A stretch of DNA of 51,274 nucleotides from Zoogloea sp. (GCA_023150095.1 JAKLLO010000012.1:1-51274), one strand, 5' to 3'; counted from the first letter of the stretch, positions 9,333 to 20,025 are shown. Made by a program: numbers and translations. The notes: generated from the sequence alone by a model not told the origin.

Positions 9333-12300
9333 AATCACGCCCCATCTTCTCCCTGCTCACGCGGCTGGTCTGGCTATGCATGGCGCCGGTGCTGCTGCTG
9401 GCCGCCTGGCTCGCCTGGGACAACCTCAAGGAGCAGGAAGAGCGGCACCTGCGCGAGGCTGCGCACCTGGCGCTGCACACCGTCAGCACGGTGGATGAAT
9501 ACCTGAACGCGCGCATCCGCGGCCTGAAGATGCTCGCCATCTCGCCGCTGGCCGACGACCCGCGCGACTGGCGTACGCTCTATGTCGAAGCGCAGGGTTT
9601 CCGGGAGAGCTTCGATTCCCACGTGATTTTTGCCGATACGGATCGGCAGATGCTGTTCAACACCCGCACGCCGTTCGGCACGGCGCTGCCCAAGCTGCCC
9701 CTGTCGAACGGGCGCAGCGCGGCGCCGCTGGCCCTGGAAACCGGCAAGCCGCAGGTCGGCGGCATCGTCATGGGGCCGGTCGCCAACCAGGCGCTGATCG
9801 CCATCGTGGTGCCCAGCCTGCGCGACGGCAAGGTCAGCCATCTGGTGCTCACCACCCTGGAGGTGTCGCAGCTGCAGCACCACCTCAACCACGTGTCCCT
9901 GCCGGACGGCTGGTCGCTGGCGCTGGTGGATGGCGTCGGGGCCGATATCGCGCGGCGCTCGCCGCCGGGTTTCGACAGCGCGCGCCAGGTGGCGGACGAC
10001 CATCGTTTCGTCGTCGGTTCGGTGCTGTCACGGTGGTCGGTGAAGGTGGAGATTCCGCACACCACCCATCGGGCGGCGCAGTTGAGAAGTGCCGCCATCC
10101 TGCTGGCGGCCGTCGTGCTTGCCACCTTGTGCGGGTGGCTCGGTGGCCGGGTGACGAGCCGCCGTATCAGCCAGCAGGTGAAGGCGCTCACCACCCCGCC
10201 GGGCAGCGCGGTGCCGCCGCTGGAGATCACCGAGATCGCCGCCGCTCACGCCCAGCTGAAGGCCCTCGAGGCGGGGCGGCGCGAGAGCGAGGAGCGCTTC
10301 CGGCGGCTGGTCGATCTGGCCCCGCTGCCGCTGGCCCTCGTGGCCGACGACGGCCGGGTGCTGACGCTCAATCTCCGCTTCCGGGCGGTGTTCGGCTACA
10401 CGCTGGACGACCTGCCGACGGCGGGGGCGTGGTTCGAGCGCGCCTATCCCGATCCGGTGCTCCGGGCGCGCGCCCGCTCGACCTGGCAGCGCGCCGGTAG
10501 CGGCGAGGACATCGCGCCGCGCGAATACCGGGTGACCTGCAAGGACGGCACGGAGCGCGACATGCTCATCTCGTCGATCCCGCAGCCCGAAGGCACGATG
10601 GCCGTCTTCATCGACATCACCACGCAGAAGAAAGCCGGGGAAGACCTCGAGGCCGCGCTCGCCGAGCAGGGCATGGCGCGGCTCGCGGCGCTCAACCAGA
10701 TGGAGGACGCCAACGCCGCCCTGCGCCACGCCGCGTCCCTGACCTCGGCCCTGCAGGAAAGCCAGGACCGCCTGCAGCTGCTGATCGACCACGCGCCGGC
10801 GGCGCTCGCCATGTTCGACCGCGAGATGCGCTACCTCGCCGTGAGCCGGCGCTGGCGCGACGACTACGCCCTGGGCGAGCGCGAGATCCTCGGCCATTCG
10901 CACTACGAAATCTTTCCGGACATCCCTGACAGCTGGCGTGCAGTGCATCAGCGCGGCATGGCCGGCGAAAGCGTGCGGGCCGACGAGGACCGTTTCGAGC
11001 GTGCCGATGGCGGCATCCTGTGGTTGCGCTGGGAGGTCCGGCCGTGGCATGCGGCGGGCGCCGGCGTGGGCGGGATCGTGATCTTTTCGGAGGACATCAC
11101 CGCGCGCAAGCTGGCGACCGAGGCCGTGCATGCCAGCGAGGAGAAACTGCGCCGCATCCTCGATTTCTCGCCGGACGCGGTGTTCATCGTCTCCCCCGAC
11201 CGGCGCTACCTCTACCACAACCGGCAGGCCGAGGCGCTGCTCGGCTATGCCGGCGATGAGTTTGCCGCGCTGCGCATTGACGACTGCATTCCGGACCACC
11301 TGCGACCGCTGGTGCTCGAACGCTTCCAGCGGAACCTGGAAGGCCGCGCGCAGTTCTTTGAAACGCAGCTTCAACGCAAGGACGGCTCGCTGGTCGATGT
11401 GGAGATCAACGGCATGCGGCTGCCCGAAGGGACGGTGATCGGCGAGGTGCGCGACATCACCGCCCGCAAGCGGGTCGATCAGGCGCTGCGGGCGTCGATG
11501 GAAGAGCAGCGGCTCTCCCAGCTGGCCGCGCTCAGCCTGATGGAGGATGCGCAGAACGAACGCGCGCGCGCCGAAGCCGCCCTCCAGACGGTGCGCAAGC
11601 TCTCGCTGACTGTCGAGCAGAGCCCGGAGAGCATCGTGATCACGAACCTGAAAGGCGAGATTGAGTACGTCAACGACGCCTTCCTCAAGGTTACCGGCTA
11701 CGACCGGAGCGACGTGATCGGCCAGAACCCGCGCATCCTGCGCTCCGGCAAGACCTCGCCCGAGCATTACGACGCCCTGTGGCAGGCCCTGAAGCGCGGC
11801 GAGATCTGGAAGGGCGAGTTCTGCAACCGGCGCAAGGACGGCACGGACTACATCGAGTTCGCCATCGTCACGCCGATCCGCCAGCCCGACGGGACCACGA
11901 CGCATTACGTGGCCATCAAGGAGGACATCACCGAGCGCAAGCGGATCGCGGTCGAGCTCGATGCCCACCGCAACCACCTCGAAGACCTCGTGGCCATGCG
12001 CACCTCCGAACTGGTCGAGGCGCGTCTGCAGGCGGACTCGGCGAGCCAGGCCAAGAGCGCCTTCCTGGCCAACATGAGCCATGAAATCCGCACCCCGATG
12101 AACGCGATCATCGGGCTGACCCACCTGCTGCAGCGCTCCCAGGTGACCGACGAGCAGAGCGAACGCCTGCAGAAGGTGGATACCGCCGCCCACCACCTGC
12201 TGTCGATCATCAACGACATCCTCGACCTGTCCAAGATCGAGGCCGGCCGGATGCAGCTGGAAAGCACCGATTTCTCCCTCGACGAGATCCTCGAGAGCAC

Positions 12301-13621
12301 CCGGACGCTGATCGCCGAGCCCGCCCGGAGCAAGGGCCTCGCGGTGGAGGTCGAAGCCGACCCGATGCCCAACGGGCTGCGCGGCGACCCCACACGGCTG
12401 CGCCAGGGCCTGCTCAACTTTGCCAGCAACGCGGTGAAGTTCACCGAACGGGGCCGGATCACCCTGCGCGCCCGCTTCGTGACCGAGGACGCGCAAGGCC
12501 TGCTGGTGCGCTTCGAGGTGGAAGACACCGGCGTCGGCATTCCGGCAGACACGCTGGCCGGCCTGTTCCAGGCCTTCACCCAGGCGGACGCCTCGACGAC
12601 CCGCCGCTACGGTGGCACCGGCCTCGGCCTCGCCATCACCCGGCGGCTGGCCCAGATGATGGGCGGCGACGCCGGGGCCGAGAGCACGCCGGGCACCGGC
12701 AGCCGCTTCTGGCTGACGGCCAGGCTGGAGCGCGGCAGCGGCGTTATCCCGGTGGCCGAGGCCGAGCCGCGCCGCAACGCGGCGGCCGAGCTGCAGGCAA
12801 CCCGCGCCGGCGCGCGCATCCTGATGGCCGAGGACAACGCCGTGAATCGCGAGGTGGCGATCGATCTGCTGCAGGCGGCGGGGCTGGAGGTGGATACCGC
12901 CGAAAACGGGCGCATCGCCGTCGACAAGGCGCGCACCCGCGACTACGACCTGATTCTGATGGACATGCAGATGCCGGAGCTCGACGGCGTTGAGGCGGCC
13001 CGTGCGATCCGGGCGCTGCCCGCGCGCAACCGGCTGCCGATCCTGGCCATGACGGCCAATGTTTTTGAGGAGGACCGCCTGGCCTGCCTGGCTGCGGGCA
13101 TGAACGATTTCGTCGCCAAGCCGATTGACCCGGATCGGCTCTACAGCACGCTGCTCAAGTGGCTGCCGGCCGGTGATCGTGCCGTGGCCGTCGCCGGGGC
13201 CAACGCGCGCGTCGAGGCGATCGACCTTTACGCCCGTCTGCATGAGGTGGCGGGGCTCGACATTCGGCACGGGCAGATGATCTCGCGGGGGCGCCCCAGT
13301 TTTTACCTGCGCCTGCTGTCGATGTTCATCGACAGCCACGCCGCCGATCCGGCGCAGCTGCGCACGCTGGCGGAGGCGGGCGATCACGAGGCGCTGATGC
13401 GGCTGGTGCATTCGCTGAAGGGGGCAGCCGGCAATGTCGGGGCGCTTCAGGCCAGCGCGATGGCGTCCGCCCTGATGGCGGATCTGCGTGGCGGGAGTCC
13501 CGATGTGCTGGGCCAGGCGATGGCCCTGGCCGATGAAGTGGATCGACTGGTCGCCGCGCTGCGTCAGGTGCGCGGGGATGCGACCGGCCGCGATGGCCCG
13601 CCCGGGCCTAGCCTCGGCTGA
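9329..13621 (+). CDS. Multi-PAS hybrid sensor histidine kinase with receiver and HPt domains
   Basis: The 1430-residue protein starts at ATG 9329 (ATGA overlap with the upstream stop). It has a membrane segment near 10-30, a ~220-residue periplasmic sensor of the Cache type, a second membrane segment near 254-276, and four PAS domains starting at about 320, 480, 604 and 758. These are followed by a HisKA domain with phospho-acceptor His918 ([14 protein letters not shown]), a HATPase domain ([25 protein letters not shown]), a receiver with Asp1212 ([13 protein letters not shown]), and an HPt domain with His1361 ([10 protein letters not shown]). All phosphorelay residues are present. No separate response regulator is adjacent, so the final target is elsewhere. 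Its 3' end overlaps the convergent hydrolase gene by 14 bp. Confidence 0.95.
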   Translation: MKSRPIFSLLTRLVWLCMAPVLLLAAWLAWDNLKEQEERHLREAAHLALHTVSTVDEYLNARIRGLKMLAISPLADDPRDWRTLYVEAQGFRESFDSHVIFADTDRQMLFNTRTPFGTALPKLPLSNGRSAAPLALETGKPQVGGIVMGPVANQALIAIVVPSLRDGKVSHLVLTTLEVSQLQHHLNHVSLPDGWSLALVDGVGADIARRSPPGFDSARQVADDHRFVVGSVLSRWSVKVEIPHTTHRAAQLRSAAILLAAVVLATLCGWLGGRVTSRRISQQVKALTTPPGSAVPPLEITEIAAAHAQLKALEAGRRESEERFRRLVDLAPLPLALVADDGRVLTLNLRFRAVFGYTLDDLPTAGAWFERAYPDPVLRARARSTWQRAGSGEDIAPREYRVTCKDGTERDMLISSIPQPEGTMAVFIDITTQKKAGEDLEAALAEQGMARLAALNQMEDANAALRHAASLTSALQESQDRLQLLIDHAPAALAMFDREMRYLAVSRRWRDDYALGEREILGHSHYEIFPDIPDSWRAVHQRGMAGESVRADEDRFERADGGILWLRWEVRPWHAAGAGVGGIVIFSEDITARKLATEAVHASEEKLRRILDFSPDAVFIVSPDRRYLYHNRQAEALLGYAGDEFAALRIDDCIPDHLRPLVLERFQRNLEGRAQFFETQLQRKDGSLVDVEINGMRLPEGTVIGEVRDITARKRVDQALRASMEEQRLSQLAALSLMEDAQNERARAEAALQTVRKLSLTVEQSPESIVITNLKGEIEYVNDAFLKVTGYDRSDVIGQNPRILRSGKTSPEHYDALWQALKRGEIWKGEFCNRRKDGTDYIEFAIVTPIRQPDGTTTHYVAIKEDITERKRIAVELDAHRNHLEDLVAMRTSELVEARLQADSASQAKSAFLANMSHEIRTPMNAIIGLTHLLQRSQVTDEQSERLQKVDTAAHHLLSIINDILDLSKIEAGRMQLESTDFSLDEILESTRTLIAEPARSKGLAVEVEADPMPNGLRGDPTRLRQGLLNFASNAVKFTERGRITLRARFVTEDAQGLLVRFEVEDTGVGIPADTLAGLFQAFTQADASTTRRYGGTGLGLAITRRLAQMMGGDAGAESTPGTGSRFWLTARLERGSGVIPVAEAEPRRNAAAELQATRAGARILMAEDNAVNREVAIDLLQAAGLEVDTAENGRIAVDKARTRDYDLILMDMQMPELDGVEAARAIRALPARNRLPILAMTANVFEEDRLACLAAGMNDFVAKPIDPDRLYSTLLKWLPAGDRAVAVAGANARVEAIDLYARLHEVAGLDIRHGQMISRGRPSFYLRLLSMFIDSHAADPAQLRTLAEAGDHEALMRLVHSLKGAAGNVGALQASAMASALMADLRGGSPDVLGQAMALADEVDRLVAALRQVRGDATGRDGPPGPSLG

Positions 13622-14420
13622 GGAAGGCGCTCATCGCCGCCACCACCTGATCCGGCGCGCTGACGTGGGGCAGGTGTCCGCTGGCGTCGATCACCGAGAG
13701 CTCGCTGCCGGCGATGGCCGCGTGCAGGTAGTCGGCCACCGTGCGGGGGACGAAGATGTCGTCCTGCGACTGGATCAGCAGGGTCGGGATACGCAGCTTG
13801 GCGAGCTCGGCGCGCTGGTCGGTCTGCAGCACCGAGCACAGGATGGTGAGCATCATCTCCTGGGGAATGCGGGCGATGGCTTCGGCAAACTGGTTGGCCA
13901 GCGAGGGGCGGTCGGGATTGCCCATCGCCGCCGCAGCGAGCGACGTTGACCACCCGGCGTAGTTGGCGCTCATCTCCCGGTAGATGGCCTTGATGTCGTC
14001 GCTCGAAAAGCCGCCCTCGTAGCCGTCGCTATTGGCGTAGCGGGGCGAGGCGCCGATCAGGATGAGGCGCCGGAACAGCGAGGGCCGTGTGGTGCAGGCC
14101 AGCAGCGCCGCCAGCGCGCCGAGGGAATGCCCCACGAGGGTCACGTCCTTGTCCAGCTCCAGCGCGTCGCAGATCTCCAGCAGGTCGGTGGCATAGCCCC
14201 GCACGCCGAGGTAGCGGACCTGGTGTTCGAGAAAGTAGGGCTGACTCTCCGCGTCGGCGCCCACGTTGTCGAACAGCACCAGTCGATAGTCGTCCGCAAA
14301 GGCCGGTGTCACGCGATCCCAGCAGTGCTGGTCAGTGCCCAGGCCATTGACGAAGATGAGCGTTCTGGATGCCGTGGGGTTGCCAGCCAGGGCGACCTTG
14401 TTGCGGGCGAGCGGATTCAT
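13608..14420 (-). CDS. RsbQ-like alpha/beta hydrolase
   Basis: The 270-residue cytosolic protein has the whole alpha/beta-hydrolase core: oxyanion region [12 protein letters not shown] (23-34), nucleophile GHSLG with Ser99, acid Asp220/221 in QSQDD, and catalytic His249 in ASGHLPH. The spacing and motifs such as [20 protein letters not shown] and GASPRYAN closely follow RsbQ of Bacillus subtilis, whose family also includes plant KAI2/D14. RsbQ acts with the PAS-containing phosphatase RsbP in the energy-stress pathway. Here the gene is convergent with a multi-PAS kinase, which makes a ligand-supplying or sensing role plausible but unproven. A general esterase function cannot be excluded. Confidence 0.88.
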   Translation of the reverse strand: MNPLARNKVALAGNPTASRTLIFVNGLGTDQHCWDRVTPAFADDYRLVLFDNVGADAESQPYFLEHQVRYLGVRGYATDLLEICDALELDKDVTLVGHSLGALAALLACTTRPSLFRRLILIGASPRYANSDGYEGGFSSDDIKAIYREMSANYAGWSTSLAAAAMGNPDRPSLANQFAEAIARIPQEMMLTILCSVLQTDQRAELAKLRIPTLLIQSQDDIFVPRTVADYLHAAIAGSELSVIDASGHLPHVSAPDQVVAAMSAFLSRG

Positions 14421-14579
14421 GGGCGCGTGTTCTGGTTGTTCGCGGGGCTCCGCGGATTATACGTGGGGCGCATGGCATCGAATGTGCGGCGGTGCTTCGG
14501 CTTGCGCCTTGACCCACGTCATGGCCGTGCCCGGGCTGCTCTGGCCAGATTCCGGGACTGTGCCCCGCCGAGGTTTTCC

Positions 14580-15308
14580 ATGCTTGATCCGCTCGTTCCC
14601 CGTCGCATTGCCGTCTCCACTGTGCTGGCCGCCGTTGCCGGTGGTTGGGGGGCGTTCCGGCAGCGGCCCGGGCCGGCGCTGGCGTTTGCGGCGGTGTTTG
14701 CGGTGGCGGGGCTGGTGATCTTCGCGCTGCTCGCCCACTTTGGCCTGTCGGCGATGATGCTGCCGTTTGCCGGCGGCTTTCTGCTGGTGGGGCCGGCGGT
14801 GCTCGCGGGATTCTTCGGGTTGCGGCGGGCCGGGGCGGCGGGGCGGCGTCCGGGTTTTGCGGATGTGCTGGCGGGGTTCCGGCAGGCGCCGCGGGGGCTG
14901 TGGGTGCTCTCCGGCGTGTGCAGCCTGCTGCTGCTGATCTGGCTCACCGATGCGGCCACGGTGTACAGCTTCATGATCGGCGCGGATACGCCGGGGCTGG
15001 CCCAGGTGGCGCGATTTCACGCATGGACCAGCCTGATGGGCGCGGTGCTGGCCTTCATCGTCTTCAACGTCACGGCGTTTTCGGTGCCGCTGCTGTTTGA
15101 TGGTCGGGCGCATCTGGTGGGGGCCGTGACGGCCAGCGTGCGCGGGGTGTTCGGCAACTTCGGGGCGATGATGGTGTGGGCGCTGATCCTGGCCGCCGCG
15201 ACCATCGCGACGATCCTTGTTCCTCCGCTGTTGCTGGTGTCCCTGCCTGGCCTCGCGTTTGCCAGCGATCTGCTTTATCTTCAGGTCTTTCCGCCGGCCC
15301 GGGGCTGA
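14580..15308 (+). CDS. Multi-pass membrane protein, DUF2189-like
   Basis: The 242-residue protein is almost entirely hydrophobic, with about six membrane segments, and begins RRIAVSTVLAAVAGGW after a short leader. The pattern of an Arg-containing start, a GW(G/A)xF segment, a VGPAVLAGFFGLRR turn and a Pro-rich last loop resembles the DUF2189 family of uncharacterised inner-membrane proteins; that assignment is from memory of the pattern. ATG 14580 was chosen because the hydrophobic core starts right after it. An in-frame ATG at 14472 would add 36 mostly Arg-rich residues with no membrane character. It is 26 bp before msrA and may be co-transcribed with it. No function can be assigned. Confidence 0.7.
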   Translation: MLDPLVPRRIAVSTVLAAVAGGWGAFRQRPGPALAFAAVFAVAGLVIFALLAHFGLSAMMLPFAGGFLLVGPAVLAGFFGLRRAGAAGRRPGFADVLAGFRQAPRGLWVLSGVCSLLLLIWLTDAATVYSFMIGADTPGLAQVARFHAWTSLMGAVLAFIVFNVTAFSVPLLFDGRAHLVGAVTASVRGVFGNFGAMMVWALILAAATIATILVPPLLLVSLPGLAFASDLLYLQVFPPARG

Positions 15309-15334
15309 GCGGACCCCGGCCTGGAGAGACAACA

Positions 15335-15883
15335 ATGACCGAAAAGACGAACGAGGTCGCCATTCTGGCGGGCGGCTGCTTCTGGTGCCTCGAGGCGGTG
15401 TTCCTCGAGGTGAAGGGTGTGAGCGCGGTGCAGTCGGGCTATATCGGCGGCCGCGTGGATGCGCCGAGCTACGAGCAGGTGTGCAGTGGCGATACCGGCC
15501 ACGCCGAGGCGGTGCGCGTCGATTTCGATCCGGCGGTGATCTCTTACGACGAGCTGCTCACCATCTTCTTTGCCATCCACGATCCGACGACGCCCAACCG
15601 CCAGGGCAACGACGTGGGCACCCAGTATCGTTCGGCGATTTTCACCACCCGCGCCGATCAGGACGCCGTGGCCCGCGCGCGGATCGAGCAGCTGGCTTTC
15701 GAAGGGGCTTTCGATGCGCCCATCGTCACCGAGGTGGAGCCCGCCGGCACCTTCTGGCCGGCGGAGCCCTACCACGACGATTACTTCTCGCGTAACGGCA
15801 ACCAGCCGTATTGCCAGTATGTGGTGGCGCCCAAGGTGGCCAAGTTCCGCAAGGCGTTTTCGGGGCAGCGCAAGGGCAGCTGA
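15335..15883 (+). CDS. msrA: Peptide-methionine (S)-S-oxide reductase
   Basis: The 182-residue protein repairs oxidised methionine by reducing methionine-S-sulfoxide in proteins and free methionine. The active-site motif GGCFWCLE (13-20) has catalytic Cys15 and an extra Cys18. Other family signatures include GYIGG, TGHAEAVRVDFDP, HDPTTPNRQGNDVGTQYRS and EPYHDDY. ATG 15335 follows a GGAGAG ribosome site and gives the standard length; the frame is open further upstream but that part is the shadow of the preceding membrane-protein gene. It follows that gene by 26 bp and precedes the FKBP gene by 111 bp. Confidence 0.97.
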   Translation: MTEKTNEVAILAGGCFWCLEAVFLEVKGVSAVQSGYIGGRVDAPSYEQVCSGDTGHAEAVRVDFDPAVISYDELLTIFFAIHDPTTPNRQGNDVGTQYRSAIFTTRADQDAVARARIEQLAFEGAFDAPIVTEVEPAGTFWPAEPYHDDYFSRNGNQPYCQYVVAPKVAKFRKAFSGQRKGS

Positions 15884-15994
15884 GGCGCTGGCGGGGGCTG
15901 CGCTGCAGCAGCATCACCGCGGGGGCGGGCACGGCGCCGATGCATTTTGCCGCGGGATTGATAGAATCCGCCGTTCATCAAACAGGAGCGTTCC

Positions 15995-16339
15995 ATGACT
16001 CAAACCACCACGGCGAGCGGCCTCGTCATCGAAGATCTGGAAGTCGGCAGCGGCGACGAAGCCGTTGCGGGCAAGAACGTCCAGGTGCATTACACCGGCT
16101 GGCTGACCGACGGCACCAAGTTCGATTCCAGCAAGGATCGCAACGACCCGTTCGTGTTTCCCCTCGGCGGCCGTCGCGTGATCGCCGGTTGGGACGAAGG
16201 CGTCCAGGGCATGAAGGTGGGCGGCAAGCGCAAGCTGACCATTCCGCCGAACCTCGGCTACGGCGCCCGCGGCGCTGGCGGCGTGATCCCCCCCAACGCC
16301 ACGCTGGTGTTCGAGGTCGAGCTGCTGGCCGTGCGCTGA
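15995..16339 (+). CDS. FKBP-type peptidyl-prolyl cis-trans isomerase
   Basis: This 114-residue single-domain FKBP catalyses proline isomerisation in the cytoplasm; there is no signal peptide. The whole FKBP fold is visible: [49 protein letters not shown] and [16 protein letters not shown], with the conserved aromatic pocket residues in place. An ACAGGAGCG ribosome site precedes the ATG. A TAGAAT -10-like hexamer at 15962-15967 suggests its own promoter, although no good -35 partner was seen. It is followed by a strong terminator, so it is probably monocistronic or the last gene after msrA. Confidence 0.96.
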   Translation: MTQTTTASGLVIEDLEVGSGDEAVAGKNVQVHYTGWLTDGTKFDSSKDRNDPFVFPLGGRRVIAGWDEGVQGMKVGGKRKLTIPPNLGYGARGAGGVIPPNATLVFEVELLAVR

Positions 16340-16362
16340 TCCGGCTGCACGCTGCTGCACTA

Positions 16363-16394
16363 ACAACGGGCGCCTTGGGCGCCCGTTGTGTTTT
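16363..16394 (+). terminator. Factor-independent terminator of the FKBP gene
   Basis: A perfect 12-bp stem (ACAACGGGCGCC, loop TTG, GGCGCCCGTTGT) is followed after one G by TTTT. It lies 24 bp after the FKBP stop codon on the plus strand, the expected place and form for an intrinsic terminator. Confidence 0.88.
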
Positions 16395-16548
16395 CCGGCG
16401 CGCCGGTTCGAGGGATCGACGGAAATCCGTTTGTCGTGGCCGCCCCGGCAGGGGCGCGTGCTAGAGTTTCGAGCAGAAGCCGGATCAACCGGCGGCAGCC
16501 GGGGCCGGCCTTCGTGGGCCGCAGCCTGCGGCTCGGGGGGAAGAAAAA

Positions 16549-18405
16549 ATGAACGCGTCCTTGCTGCGCGGTGCCCTGCTTGCGATGGGCGCCATCCTGT
16601 CGGGCTGTTCCGGCCTGCCCGCGCTGCACCCGCCGCCGCCCGAAGTGGCCGGCCGCTACCAGCCCCTCACCACGCCCATCATCGCCCTCGGCGACACTCA
16701 GGAGCACGAGGCCACCGCCATGCCGATGCTCGATAACGACAGCGCGGTGGATGCCTACGTCGAAGTCGCCCAGCGCCCGCCGGAGCAACCCCTCTTCGGC
16801 CGCAAGATCTTCGAGACGGTGCTCACCCGCCACCCGGACATGCCCCTGCTGCACCTGGGCGATCTGCTCGACGTGTCCTGCCATTCCGAGGCCCAGCGCC
16901 TGCAGAAGGTGTTCGAGCTGGCCCGCCAGCCCGGCGCCATCCTGCCGGGCAATCACGACGGGCTGCTCTTCGGCATCTTCAATTACAACGTGGCGGATAT
17001 CGTCCGCGACCCGGACAGCGCCCGCTGGGACAGGGCCTGCCGGCGTGGCCTGTGGCTGAGCGACGAGCGTCAGGCGCCGCCGGACCAGCGCACCGCGTTC
17101 TCGAAGGACGATTTCATCGACAGCTATCTCGACGGGCTGGTCCGGGGCCGGAGCCGGAGCCGGCTGCAGGGCTTCGTCTTCAACCAGGAGACGCGCGACG
17201 GCCACTTCAGCTGGCAGAACCCGCTGCCCGGCGCTTTCGTCGAGGCGGTGGAGGCGCATCTCACCCCGGAGAACCGCTACGCCAGCTCCTTCGTCGTCCA
17301 GAAGCTGCGGCTGCCGGCGGCCCCCGGCGCGAAGCGGCAGGTGAAGCTGATCGGGCTGGACACCAATCAGCTGTCGGTGCTCGTGGGCACCCTGGACGTG
17401 CTGCGGGGCGAGAGCCCGGGCGACGTGGGCCGGGTGCAGGCCGACCAGATCGACGCGGCGATGCCGTGGATGGAGGAGGCGCGGGCGCGGGGCGACATCG
17501 TGGTGTTTGCCGGCCATCACAACTGGCGCGCCCTGGGCGGGCCGACCCGCCAGCGCATCGAGAGCCTGATGGCGCGGGCCGATCACCCGCTGGTGTACCT
17601 CTCGGCCCACACCCACAGCGGCTTCTGGACCATGCACCGGGTGGCCGGGCGGCCGCTGCTGGAGCTCAACGTCAGCTCGCTGTCGGATTGGCCGATCGCC
17701 TACCGGCAGATCCACTTCGAATACGACGAGGCGGCCCGGCGCCTGAAGGTGGTGGCGGCGCTGATGCCCAACCGGGGCACGCCGCCGGCCAGCGACGCCG
17801 AACTGCTGGCTGCCTGGGAGGCCGCCACCTGCGCTGGCGACGGGGTGCCCGACGCGCGCCTCAAGGCCCGCGACCTGCAGCTGGTGAGCGCCCAGCGGGC
17901 CGCCCGCGGATCGCTGACGGACTGGCTTTACGCCTCGATGTGGAAATACTGTGACGGCTGCCAGGCGCTGATGTACGAGCACGGCCACCGCTATCTGGAC
18001 CTGCTGCTGCGCGAGATCCGCCAGGCCCGGATCGACCTGGGCGCCGACAGCGACGGGCTGGAGCCGCGCCGCCTGCCGGCGTCGTGCCCGCCGGGCGGCG
18101 GGCTGGTGGGCTGCGTGGAAACCCTGCTGGCGGCGCCGGTGGGCGGGGCGCTCAAGCCGAGCGTGGCGCTGTTCCGCGAGAAGGCGGAGCTGGTGGATCG
18201 GGTCAATACCCGGATGGACCAGCTCCACAACCCCCGGGTGCGGGCCTACATGAGCTGCCGGGCGGTGCTGGCGGCGAAGGAGGATTTCGAGCTGACGCCG
18301 GAGCGCTTCAAGCCCAAGCGCAATCTGGCCCGGCGCCTGGCGGGCGATTACTTCCGCAGCGAGGCGAGCGTGGGGATGGACTGGGAGACGCCTCAGCCTC
18401 AGTAA
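16549..18405 (+). CDS. Calcineurin-like metallophosphoesterase lipoprotein
   Basis: The 618-residue protein begins with a lipoprotein signal peptide (lipobox LSGC, Cys20), so it is probably anchored in the cell envelope facing the periplasm. Metallophosphoesterase motifs appear in order: LGDTQ near 48, GDLLD at 104-108, GNHD at 134-137, GHHNW near 322, and HTHSG near 358, which together form the dinuclear metal site. The C-terminal ~200 residues, with CDGC and several further Cys, have no domain I recognise. A GGGGGAAG ribosome site precedes the ATG. The 3' end overlaps the convergent phospholipase-D-type lipoprotein gene by 7 bp. The substrate is unknown; phosphodiester or phospholipid head-group cleavage is a guess from the neighbour. 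Confidence 0.88.
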   Translation: MNASLLRGALLAMGAILSGCSGLPALHPPPPEVAGRYQPLTTPIIALGDTQEHEATAMPMLDNDSAVDAYVEVAQRPPEQPLFGRKIFETVLTRHPDMPLLHLGDLLDVSCHSEAQRLQKVFELARQPGAILPGNHDGLLFGIFNYNVADIVRDPDSARWDRACRRGLWLSDERQAPPDQRTAFSKDDFIDSYLDGLVRGRSRSRLQGFVFNQETRDGHFSWQNPLPGAFVEAVEAHLTPENRYASSFVVQKLRLPAAPGAKRQVKLIGLDTNQLSVLVGTLDVLRGESPGDVGRVQADQIDAAMPWMEEARARGDIVVFAGHHNWRALGGPTRQRIESLMARADHPLVYLSAHTHSGFWTMHRVAGRPLLELNVSSLSDWPIAYRQIHFEYDEAARRLKVVAALMPNRGTPPASDAELLAAWEAATCAGDGVPDARLKARDLQLVSAQRAARGSLTDWLYASMWKYCDGCQALMYEHGHRYLDLLLREIRQARIDLGADSDGLEPRRLPASCPPGGGLVGCVETLLAAPVGGALKPSVALFREKAELVDRVNTRMDQLHNPRVRAYMSCRAVLAAKEDFELTPERFKPKRNLARRLAGDYFRSEASVGMDWETPQPQ

Positions 18406-19949
18406 AGATCCCGCGGGAAGGCCATGAAGATCACGTCCTGAACCCGCTGCCACAGGCTGCGCGCGGGCTGGGCGTCGAGGGTCTGGTCGCCGGCCTGCCA
18501 GCGCGGGCTGCCGTCGTCGGCGAGGCTCACCCGCCAGGCGTTGTCGGGGTGCATGTCGCGCTCCATGGCGGCGGCCAGCTCGCCGGCCAGGCCCGGGCTG
18601 TCGATGATGACGCCCATCTCGCTGTTGATGTGGGCCGAGCGGGGGTCGAGGTTCATCGAGCCGATGAACACCCGCTGGCGATCCACCACCATCGCCTTCA
18701 CGTGCAGGCCCATGAACTCGGCGCGGGTGGGCGGCGTATCCACCAGCAGCGGCTGGATGGCGGCGTCGGAGCGGGTTTCGTGGAGGTCGACCCCGGCCTC
18801 GATGAGCGGCCGGCGCCAGGCCTTGTAGTGGCTGTTCACTGCCGGCACGTCGTGGGACGACAGCGAGTTGGTGAGCACCCGCACCTTCGCGCCGCGCCCG
18901 CCGAGCGCCTTCAGTTCGGCCACCGCGGCTTCATCCGGGATGATGTAGGCGTTGGTGATGATGAGCTCGCTGCGGGTGGTGCCCACCAGCTGGCGGATCG
19001 CCTTGGGCATGTGGTGGCGCGGCACGTCGAGATCGGGCTTGTCGGAGTGCACCTGGCTGGTGCCGGGGTGCAGCTGCGGGAGGAGGGCGCGGATGGCCGG
19101 GCCCCGGTCGGCCGGATCGAGCCGGAAGCGGGTGACCGCCTCGGCGCTGGCGAGCCGCCGGCGTAGCGGGGCGTAGTCGCGCCGCAGGTCGGCCGTGGTG
19201 GCATCGACGCCCAGGCCGCCGACCGGCGTCACCCACTCGCTGTTCCAGAAACTGTCGAACACCTGGGACGCCTGCCGGGCCACCGGGCCGATGCCCAGCA
19301 CGTCGAGGTCGCGGAAGTTGAACTCGGGCGACAGGCCGAAGTATTCGTTGCCGATGTTGCGCCCGCCGATGATCGCCGCCCGGTTGTCGGCCACCATCAG
19401 CTTGTTGTGCATGCGGTGGTTGATGCGCTCCATGCGCTCGATGAATTCGTAGCTGCGCCCGCCCAGGCCGCGCCGGTTCCAGGTGTTGAAGAGGCGGATC
19501 TCGATGTTGGGGTGGGCGTTAAGGCGGGCCATCGCCTCGTCGCGCTCGGCCACCTGGGCGGCATCCTTGAGGATGGTGGAGAGATCGTCGAGGATCAGGC
19601 GCACCTTCACGCCCCGGTTGGCGGCGTCGATGACGTGCTTCATCAGCAGCTCGCCGCTCTCGTCGGCCCACCACACGTAGTACTGCAGGTCGAGGCTGCG
19701 GGTGGCGGTGTCCACCAGCGCGAGGCGCCAGCGCAGGCCGTCCTCGTTGCGGTCGAGGAGATGAAAGCCGGAGCGGTCGGGCCCGTGATCGCGGCGGACC
19801 TGCGCCTCTGCGTCGGCCAGCAGGCCGGTGGCCGCGGGCGGACGAGCGTGGCCGGGTTCGCCCCGGGGGCGGGCGATGGGGTCGGCAGCGCAGCCGGCAA
19901 GGGCGATGGCAGTCACGATGGCGAGGGGGGCGAGGCGGGGCGGGAGCAT
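18399..19949 (-). CDS. Phospholipase D / cardiolipin synthase-type lipoprotein (ClsC-like)
   Basis: The 516-residue protein has a signal peptide with lipobox ALAGC (Cys20) and two complete HKD motifs. The first has His181, Lys183 and Asp188 followed by GGRNIGNEYF; the second has His416, Lys418 and Asp423 followed by FIGSMNLDPRS. Two HKD motifs with GGRN and GSMN define the bacterial cardiolipin synthase/PLD family, which moves phosphatidyl groups between phospholipids; the layout (QYYVWWADESG, RGVKVRLILDD) is closest to ClsC/YmdC. An AGGAACT ribosome site precedes the ATG. It lies 76 bp downstream of the hybrid kinase gene on the same strand, so read-through is possible. Confidence 0.9.
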   Translation of the reverse strand: MLPPRLAPLAIVTAIALAGCAADPIARPRGEPGHARPPAATGLLADAEAQVRRDHGPDRSGFHLLDRNEDGLRWRLALVDTATRSLDLQYYVWWADESGELLMKHVIDAANRGVKVRLILDDLSTILKDAAQVAERDEAMARLNAHPNIEIRLFNTWNRRGLGGRSYEFIERMERINHRMHNKLMVADNRAAIIGGRNIGNEYFGLSPEFNFRDLDVLGIGPVARQASQVFDSFWNSEWVTPVGGLGVDATTADLRRDYAPLRRRLASAEAVTRFRLDPADRGPAIRALLPQLHPGTSQVHSDKPDLDVPRHHMPKAIRQLVGTTRSELIITNAYIIPDEAAVAELKALGGRGAKVRVLTNSLSSHDVPAVNSHYKAWRRPLIEAGVDLHETRSDAAIQPLLVDTPPTRAEFMGLHVKAMVVDRQRVFIGSMNLDPRSAHINSEMGVIIDSPGLAGELAAAMERDMHPDNAWRVSLADDGSPRWQAGDQTLDAQPARSLWQRVQDVIFMAFPRDLY

Positions 19950-20025
19950 CGGCGGAGTTCCTGAGGCGATTCCAGACGTTATAGCGCAAGCGCATGGCGC
20001 GTGCAGCTAGCGCTGCGTCCGGCGG

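Noticed and set aside
10028-13411. An 1127-codon minus-strand open frame antisense to the hybrid kinase
   Set aside because: Same third-position GC effect; the translation is compositionally odd and has no recognisable domain.
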